DNA from: Pseudomonadota bacterium
GTDB taxonomy: Bacteria; Pseudomonadota; Gammaproteobacteria; Xanthomonadales; Xanthomonadaceae
DNA: 16,671 nucleotides
Direction: 5' to 3'
Assembly: GCA_023444765.1 (NCBI GenBank)
Contig: JAEXLY010000085.1
Coordinates: forward strand, 1-16,671
The notes beneath the pieces were generated by a model that was given only the letters and a program-made list of their open reading frames with translations, had not been told where the DNA came from and searched no databases. Both the position numbers and the translations under genes were made by a program. Shown piece after piece: positions 12,258-16,671 of this stretch. Each line of letters begins with the position of its first letter. Positions within the stretch are counted from its first letter, which is position 1.

Positions 12258-14170
12258 GGGCGATGCGGTGGATGCTCGCGCTGCTGGCCCTGGCCTGCAG
12301 CGGCTGCGGCAGCCTGTCGGCGCTGCAGCGCGACCAGGCCGCGTCGATAGCGGCGCATGCGCGCTCGACCCTGGTTACCTGCGAGGCGGCCGATGCCTGC
12401 GCACGGCCCTCGCCGCTGCGCGAGCTGGGGGAGCGGGCCATGGCCGAGAGCGCGCCGGGGCAGCCGCGCCATTACGCGCTGCTGCTCGACTACGGCCAGG
12501 ATGCGCTGGTCTCGCGCCTGGACCTGATCCGCGGCGCCCGCCACAGCATCGACCTGCAGACCTACATCTTCGACGAGGACGACGCCGGCCACCTGGTGCT
12601 GGACGAACTGATGGCCGCGGTACGCCGCGGCGTGCGCGTGCGCGTGCTGGTCGACCAGCTCTCCGCGCTGGAGCAGGTCGGTACCCTGGCCGCGCTGGCC
12701 TCGGCCCACGTCAACTTCGAGATCCGCATCTACAACCCGGTCCTGGACCGCGCCCGCATCAGCTACCCGATGTATGCGTGGGCGGCGGCCTGCTGCTGGC
12801 GGCGGCTCAACCAGCGCATGCACAGCAAGCTGCTGCTGGTCGACGGCCTGGTCGGCATCACCGGCGGCCGCAACTACCAGGACGACTATTACGACTGGAA
12901 TCCCGAATACAACTTCCGCGACCGCGACGTGCTGGTCAGTGGACCGGTCACGGCCGACATGGCCGCGAACTTCGAGGCATTCTGGAACGCGCGGCTGAGC
13001 GTGCCGGTGGAGCGGCTCAACGACGTCGGGCGCCACCTGCTGCGCCATGGCGCGCCCGCGCTGCCCGACTGGCCCTACCAGCGGCCGGCGCGCGTGGAAG
13101 CGGTCTCGCGCGCGGCGGGCGACGCACAGCTGGTGCGCGAGCGCCTGGTGGAGCCGGCCATCCCGGTGGGGGAGGTCGTGTTCATCGCCGACCTTCCGCA
13201 GAAGCATCGCAGCGAGCCCGAAGTGGCCGCCCTTGCCGTGCAGGCCTCGCCGCTGCTCAACGAGCTGATCGAGTCGGCGCGCGAGGAAGTGCTGCTGCAG
13301 ACGCCTTACCTGGTGCTGTCGCCGCAGGCCCAGGCGATGTTCCGGCGCATGCGCCAGCGGCCCGTGCCGCCGCGGGTGATCGTCTCCACCAACAGCCTGG
13401 CCGCGACCGACTCGTTCATCACCTACGCGCTGTCGTACAAGTACAAGCGCCGCCACCTGCGCGATTTCGGCTTCGAGATCCACGAGTTCAAGCCGTTCCC
13501 CGAGGACGCGCCGATCGACCTGGATGCGACCGGCGCGGTCGACATCTCCTGGAACGCCGACGGCAGCGCCAACATCGGCAGCCCGTCCGCGGAGCCGGAT
13601 GACGCAGGCCGGCGCGCGGCGCCGCTGGAGCGCGAGTACGCCGCGCTGCGTTACGCCGGCATCGGCGTGCACCAGCGCGTGCCGCTCAAGCGCGCGGGCG
13701 TGCGCTTCGGGCTGCATGCCAAGTCGCTGGTGATCGACGGGCGCGTCGGCGTGGTGGGAACCCACAACTTCGATCCGCGCGGCGACGACTACAACACCGA
13801 GAGCGCCGTGGTGATCGACGATCCCGCATTCGCGCGCGCGCTGGCCGACAGCATCCGCCGCGACATGGCGCCGGAGAATTCCTGGGCGATCGCCAGGCGC
13901 GACCGTCCCCCCGTGCTGTCGGGGCTGGAGTATTCGCTGACCAAGGTGTCCGAGCACCTGCCGGTGTTCGACCTGTGGCCGGTGCGCTACGCCACCAGCT
14001 ACGAGTTCCAGCCCGGGCCCGGGTGCCCGCAGCCGCTGCCGGCGTTCGACCCGGGCTTCCGTGCCTGCTACGAGCCGGTGGGCGACTTTCCCGAGGTCAA
14101 CCTCGGCTTCCGCACCCTGCTGACCCGGATCTTCACCGCCTTCGGCGCCGGACTGGCCCCGATCCTCTGA
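12254..14170 (+). CDS. Phospholipase D-family lipoprotein, ClsC-like cardiolipin synthase
   Basis: A 638-residue phospholipase D-superfamily protein with two HKD motifs. The first is HSKLLLVDG (His190, Lys192, Asp197) followed by GGRNYQDDYYDW. The second is HAKSLVIDG (His488, Lys490, Asp495) followed by GTHNFDPRG. The N-terminus MRAMRWMLALLALACSGCGS looks like a lipoprotein signal with a Cys at position 15 or 18. Presence of two HKD motifs, the lipoprotein start and layout resemble ClsC-type (YmdC) cardiolipin synthases, which join phosphatidylglycerol with phosphatidylethanolamine. It is longer than E. coli ClsC (about 470 residues), with extra sequence between the motifs and at the C-terminus. 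The start overlaps the YceI stop. A non-synthase phospholipase is the main alternative. Confidence 0.85.
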   Translation: MRAMRWMLALLALACSGCGSLSALQRDQAASIAAHARSTLVTCEAADACARPSPLRELGERAMAESAPGQPRHYALLLDYGQDALVSRLDLIRGARHSIDLQTYIFDEDDAGHLVLDELMAAVRRGVRVRVLVDQLSALEQVGTLAALASAHVNFEIRIYNPVLDRARISYPMYAWAAACCWRRLNQRMHSKLLLVDGLVGITGGRNYQDDYYDWNPEYNFRDRDVLVSGPVTADMAANFEAFWNARLSVPVERLNDVGRHLLRHGAPALPDWPYQRPARVEAVSRAAGDAQLVRERLVEPAIPVGEVVFIADLPQKHRSEPEVAALAVQASPLLNELIESAREEVLLQTPYLVLSPQAQAMFRRMRQRPVPPRVIVSTNSLAATDSFITYALSYKYKRRHLRDFGFEIHEFKPFPEDAPIDLDATGAVDISWNADGSANIGSPSAEPDDAGRRAAPLEREYAALRYAGIGVHQRVPLKRAGVRFGLHAKSLVIDGRVGVVGTHNFDPRGDDYNTESAVVIDDPAFARALADSIRRDMAPENSWAIARRDRPPVLSGLEYSLTKVSEHLPVFDLWPVRYATSYEFQPGPGCPQPLPAFDPGFRACYEPVGDFPEVNLGFRTLLTRIFTAFGAGLAPIL

Positions 14171-14186
14171 GCGGACCTGCGGCGGT

Positions 14187-14199
14187 CCCCGGTCCGGGG
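14187..14199 (+). terminator. Weak hairpin after the phospholipase D gene
   Basis: CCCCG-GTC-CGGGG starts 16 bases past the stop codon, and is followed by G-rich sequence with no T-run. It may help end the transcript but is not a canonical intrinsic terminator. Confidence 0.25.
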
Positions 14200-14271
14200 G
14201 TGTCGTCAGTCATGCCCGGGCGCTGCAACCGCGCGCCTCCCGATGCCATCCCAATCAACAGGTTGCGGTTC

Positions 14272-14289
14272 CCCGGCGACGTCGCCGGG
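14272..14289. promoter_or_regulatory. Perfect 18-bp palindrome CCCGGCGAC/GTCGCCGGG
   Basis: CCCGGCGAC (14272-14280) is followed without spacer by its exact reverse complement (14281-14289), 86 bases before the small-protein start. With no spacer it makes an awkward hairpin, so a dimeric-protein operator is the better guess. No T-run follows. Confidence 0.4.
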
Positions 14290-14375
14290 CGGCCATGACT
14301 TCCGGCCCATGTACCCGCCGGGCTGGTGTACTACTCTACCAACACACCCAAACACGCTTCTCCCCCGAGGACGCC

Positions 14376-14567
14376 ATGAACCAGCTCAACTCCACCCCCG
14401 TCTCCCTGCCGCGCACGGCCGTTCCCACCCCCGGCAGCCTGCGTCCGCGCCTGGCTTTCGAACGTCGCGAGCGGGGCTTCGGCGTCGGCTACGGCAACAG
14501 CAGCGGCTATGCCAGCGAGCGGCGCTACACGCCGCGGCCGGTCACCGCCCGGTTCCGCTTCGCCTGA
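14376..14567 (+). CDS. Small 63-residue protein with a GYGxSSGY C-terminal motif
   Basis: A small protein of unknown function. ATG at 14376 has GAGG (14366-14369) six bases upstream. The sequence is Arg/Ser/Pro-rich and has no hydrophobic core, signal peptide or membrane helix. It contains FGVGYGNSSGYASERRY (residues 35-51) and ends RFRFA. The next gene's protein ends with a clearly similar segment, so this is more likely a real gene than chance. G+C is high and matches the surroundings. Candidate identities include a standalone tail module that binds the same partner as the DUF1232 protein, or a precursor peptide. Neither can be decided from sequence. Confidence 0.7.
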   Translation: MNQLNSTPVSLPRTAVPTPGSLRPRLAFERRERGFGVGYGNSSGYASERRYTPRPVTARFRFA

Positions 14568-14609
14568 TCCGATGCCGCGCGCGACTGCAAGGCGCACGCG
14601 CGGACATCA

Positions 14610-14639
14610 TTGACGCGCGCGCGCCACGGAGCCTAGGCT
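14610..14639 (+). promoter_or_regulatory. Promoter TTGACG-N18-TAGGCT for the DUF1232 operon
   Basis: The -35-like TTGACG (14610-14615) and the -10-like TAGGCT (14634-14639) are 18 bases apart, a near-standard sigma-70 layout. The ATG is at 14668, implying a leader of roughly 20 bases. It is the best-supported promoter in the window. Confidence 0.55.
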
Positions 14640-14667
14640 GCGCATCTTTCCGACCCGGGACCTGTCC

Positions 14668-15288
14668 ATGTCGCTTTCGCTGACCATCGATCTCAACGAC
14701 CACGACCTGGAGCATTTCACCAGTGCGCTCCAGGCCGCGCGCAAGGCCGCGGCGGACAAGAGTCCCGAACAGATCGTGCAGGCGGCATCGGCGCTGCTGG
14801 AAGGCGCGCAACAGGTCAAGGCGCCGGATTTCATCCGCGAACGCCTCGAGCGCCTGGACGACATGATCGCCATGGTCCGCGACGAAGGCTGGCACCTGGA
14901 CGAGGAAGACCGCCAGCACGTGCTGTCGGCGCTGGTGTACTTCGCCGACCCCAAGGACGTGATCCCGGACCACGTGCAGGTGCTCGGCTACCTCGACGAC
15001 GCGATCATGATCGAGCTGTGCGTGCGCGAACTGCGCCACGAGCTCGAGGCCTATGACGACTTCTGCGAGTACCGCGAACGCGAGGCCAGCAAGCGCGGCA
15101 TCGAACCTGCGGCGGTGGGCCGGACCGACTGGCTCGACAGCCGTCGCGACGAACTGGTCGAGCGCATGCATGCCCGCCGCGAGCGCAACGGCGGCGGGGA
15201 GTTCGGCATGGGTTACGGCCGCAGCAGCGGCTACGGCCGCACCGCCTATTCGCGCGCCTGGCGCCCGAGCCTGTTCCGCTTCAAGTGA
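14668..15288 (+). CDS. DUF1232 (YkvA-like) protein with GYGxSSGY tail
   Basis: A 206-residue protein. Residues about 85-130 match the DUF1232 (YkvA) domain: LSALVYFADPKDVIPDHVQV followed by LGYLDDAIMIELCVRELRHE. This is a small domain of unknown function, often in putative membrane-associated proteins. The N-terminal 80 residues are helical and charged. Residues 131-176 are highly charged. The final segment, FGMGYGRSSGYGRTAYSRAWRPSLFRFK (residues 179-206, in two parts FGMGYGRSSGYG and RTAYSRAWRPSLFRFK), resembles the end of the small protein upstream. It shares GTGA with the next gene (15285-15288). No signal peptide is seen; the DUF1232 domain is firm, the biological role unknown. Confidence 0.85.
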   Translation: MSLSLTIDLNDHDLEHFTSALQAARKAAADKSPEQIVQAASALLEGAQQVKAPDFIRERLERLDDMIAMVRDEGWHLDEEDRQHVLSALVYFADPKDVIPDHVQVLGYLDDAIMIELCVRELRHELEAYDDFCEYREREASKRGIEPAAVGRTDWLDSRRDELVERMHARRERNGGGEFGMGYGRSSGYGRTAYSRAWRPSLFRFK

Positions 15289-15716
15289 GTGCCGCGCGGA
15301 CGTTCCGCGCGAACGTCGGCCTGGACGAGCTCAACGCGCTGTCGCGGAACACCGCGATCGAGGCGCTGGGCATCGTGTTCACCGGCATCGGCGAGGACTG
15401 GCTGCGCGCGACCATGCCGGTGGACGCGCGCACCCACCAGCCCTATGGGCTGCTGCACGGCGGGGCCTCGGTGCTGCTTGCCGAAACCCTGGGCAGCAGC
15501 GCCGGCGGCCTGTGCGCCCCCGACGGCTGCGGCGTGGTCGGCATCGAGATCAATGCCAACCACCTGAGGGGCGTGCGCAGCGGCCTGGTGACCGGGACCG
15601 CGCGCCCGCTGCACGTCGGCCGCAGTACCCAGGTCTGGGAGATCCGCATCGAGGACGAGGCCGGACGCCCGGTCTGCGTTTCGCGCCTGACCCTGGCGGT
15701 GGTGGCGCGCGACTGA
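15285..15716 (+). CDS. Hotdog-fold acyl-CoA thioesterase, MenI/YdiI-like
   Basis: A 143-residue protein of the PaaI/hotdog thioesterase family, very close in pattern to E. coli YdiI (MenI), a 1,4-dihydroxy-2-naphthoyl-CoA hydrolase. Diagnostic elements are ATMPVDARTHQPYGLLHGGA (42-61), LLAETLGSSAG with the catalytic Glu67, His58 and Gln52 near the thioester site, GIEINANHLRG, and PLHVGRSTQVWEI. The GTG start overlaps the DUF1232 stop by four bases. Menaquinone genes are not seen here and many Xanthomonadaceae use ubiquinone, so its substrate may be another aromatic or acyl-CoA; I leave the symbol empty for that reason. Confidence 0.88.
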   Translation: MSAARTFRANVGLDELNALSRNTAIEALGIVFTGIGEDWLRATMPVDARTHQPYGLLHGGASVLLAETLGSSAGGLCAPDGCGVVGIEINANHLRGVRSGLVTGTARPLHVGRSTQVWEIRIEDEAGRPVCVSRLTLAVVARD

Positions 15717-15765
15717 CGCCGGTCCGGCCGGCCGATCGCGCCATGCTCCAGTACAAGGCGGCGCT

Positions 15766-15779
15766 GGCCGCGCGCGGCC
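15766..15779. repeat. 14-bp palindrome upstream of the acyltransferase gene
   Basis: GGCCGCGCGCGGCC is its own reverse complement. It is made entirely of G and C and lies ten bases before a candidate -10 box. In this G+C-rich DNA it may well be chance. Confidence 0.25.
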
Positions 15780-15788
15780 GCCATTGGG

Positions 15789-15794
15789 TATCGT
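15789..15794 (+). promoter_or_regulatory. Candidate -10 box (TATCGT) for the acyltransferase gene
   Basis: TATCGT lies 42 bases before the GTG at 15837, the same hexamer as before the AAA ATPase. The -35 at 17-19 bases is poor. It supports separate transcription of this gene from the DUF1232-thioesterase pair, which ends 120 bases earlier. Confidence 0.3.
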
Positions 15795-15836
15795 GGGCGG
15801 CTTCGGACGCCCCCCGTCCTGCCGGCTGACCCTTTC

Positions 15837-16592
15837 GTGCGTGTCCTTCGTTACGCGGTGCGTATCCCCTTCCTGGTCTGGCATGTGCTGGTGCACCTGC
15901 CGGTCGTGCTGTTGCTGATGTCGCGCCCGTTCGGCGGCATCCGCCTCCCGGGCGGCGAATGCCTCGGCCACTGCATGGTGCGCTGGTGGCAGCGCGGCCT
16001 GATGCGCGTGTTCGGCCTGCGCGTGCGGCGCATCGGAGAGCCGATGCCGGGCGCGGTGATGTTCGTGGCCAACCACGTCAGCTGGATCGACATCGTGGCG
16101 CTGCACAGCCAGCGGATGATGGGCTTCGTCGCCAAGCGCGAAATCGCCGGCTGGCCGGTGGTGGGCTGGCTGGCCGCGCGCGGCGAAACCATCTTCCACC
16201 ATCGCGGCAGCCAGGAATCGCTGGGTGGCGTGCTGCACGAGATGCTGGCGCGACTGCGCGAAGGACGCGCGGTCGGCGTGTTTCCCGAAGGCCGGACCCG
16301 CGACGGGCGCGCCGTCGGGCCGTTCCATGCGCGCATCTTCCTCGCCGCGGTCGAGGCCGGCGCCCCGGTGCAGCCGGTGGCGCTGCGCTATGGCGAGGGC
16401 GGCAGCGCGCAGCCGCTGATCGCGTTCGCCCCCGGCGAGAGCTTCTTCGCCAATTTCCTGCGCCTGCTCGGCGAGCCGGCGCGCCCGGCCGAGGTGGTGT
16501 TCCTGGAGCCGGTGGTGCCGGGCGATGCCGACGGCCGGCGCCGCATCGCCGAGATCGCCCGCGAGCGCATCGTCGCGGCGATGGGCGCATGA
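15837..16592 (+). CDS. PlsC-family 1-acyl-sn-glycerol-3-phosphate acyltransferase
   Basis: A 251-residue integral-membrane acyltransferase of the PlsC/LPLAT family, which adds an acyl chain to lysophosphatidic acid or related lysophospholipid. The N-terminal helix (about 10-30) anchors it in the inner membrane. Catalytic motif I is NHVSWID (His80 and Asp85, the HX4D pair). Motif III is FPEGRTR (149-155). The protein then has the typical PVQPVALRY segment. GTG at 15837 is the only upstream start that keeps the membrane helix. The stop overlaps the next ATG by four bases. A related LPLAT of another substrate class cannot be excluded. Confidence 0.88.
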   Translation: MRVLRYAVRIPFLVWHVLVHLPVVLLLMSRPFGGIRLPGGECLGHCMVRWWQRGLMRVFGLRVRRIGEPMPGAVMFVANHVSWIDIVALHSQRMMGFVAKREIAGWPVVGWLAARGETIFHHRGSQESLGGVLHEMLARLREGRAVGVFPEGRTRDGRAVGPFHARIFLAAVEAGAPVQPVALRYGEGGSAQPLIAFAPGESFFANFLRLLGEPARPAEVVFLEPVVPGDADGRRRIAEIARERIVAAMGA

Positions 16593-16671
16593 ACCCGGCC
16601 GGCGGCGACGGTGGCGACGGCCTGTCGGCCTTCGCGCCGCCGCGCTGGCTGCGCAGCCCGCACCTGCAGAC
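16589..16671 (+). CDS. Start of a YheT-type alpha/beta hydrolase (3' end outside window)
   Basis: Only 27 codons are present. After a Gly/Asp-rich lead come FAPPRWLRSPHLQT, which matches the N-terminal signature of YheT/ABHD-type hydrolases (F-x-P-P-x-W-L-R-x-x-H-L-Q-T). The ATG overlaps the acyltransferase stop (ATGA at 16589-16592), so the genes are coupled. Function is given by this short motif only. Confidence 0.65.
   Translation, partial: MNPAGGDGGDGLSAFAPPRWLRSPHLQ

Noticed and set aside
15743..15829. Possible 28-residue open frame between the thioesterase and acyltransferase genes
   Set aside because: It has no ribosome-binding site, crosses the candidate promoter of the acyltransferase and is too short to support.

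Overview
This is a G+C-rich chromosomal segment (one hand-counted 60-base line in the gamma-glutamyltransferase gene gives 43 G/C). Gene content, G+C and TAnnnT-type -10 boxes close to start codons suggest a Xanthomonadaceae-type gammaproteobacterium (Lysobacter, Luteimonas or Pseudoxanthomonas-like). The genus is an inference; no rRNA or other marker is present.

Left part (1-4800), accessory. An RHS-family toxin enters from the left edge. It carries a one-base frameshift near 211-219, an intact RHS core, and a variable C-terminal tip ending at 1454. Right behind it lies a short, A+T-richer gene for a four-helix membrane protein, the probable immunity protein. Facing it on the minus strand is a second apparent effector/immunity pair: a lipase-like protein with a GHSQGG nucleophile elbow, followed by an ankyrin-repeat lipoprotein. 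No secretion machinery is in the window. The stretch between the two modules (1882-2160) holds hairpins and a possible mobile-element scar.

Middle part (4800-8850). A secreted TPR-like protein and a periplasmic gamma-glutamyltransferase-family enzyme are followed by a secreted protein of unknown function that is translationally coupled to a TonB-C-terminal-like lipoprotein.

Right part (8850-16671), housekeeping-like. A Ycf46-like AAA ATPase (minus strand) is divergent from a four-gene cluster: orphan ParA-type ATPase, SixA-type phosphohistidine phosphatase, YceI-family protein, and a ClsC-like phospholipase D/cardiolipin synthase lipoprotein. Next come a 63-residue peptide gene and a DUF1232 (YkvA-like) gene, whose products share an aromatic/glycine C-terminal motif. 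The DUF1232 gene overlaps a MenI/YdiI-like hotdog thioesterase gene. A PlsC-type acyltransferase then overlaps the start of a YheT-type hydrolase cut by the window edge.

Best candidates for something undescribed are the shared FGxGYGxSSGY tail of two neighbouring proteins, the RHS tip with its four-helix partner, and the lipase/ankyrin-lipoprotein pair. All functions are read from sequence motifs only; no database search was possible.
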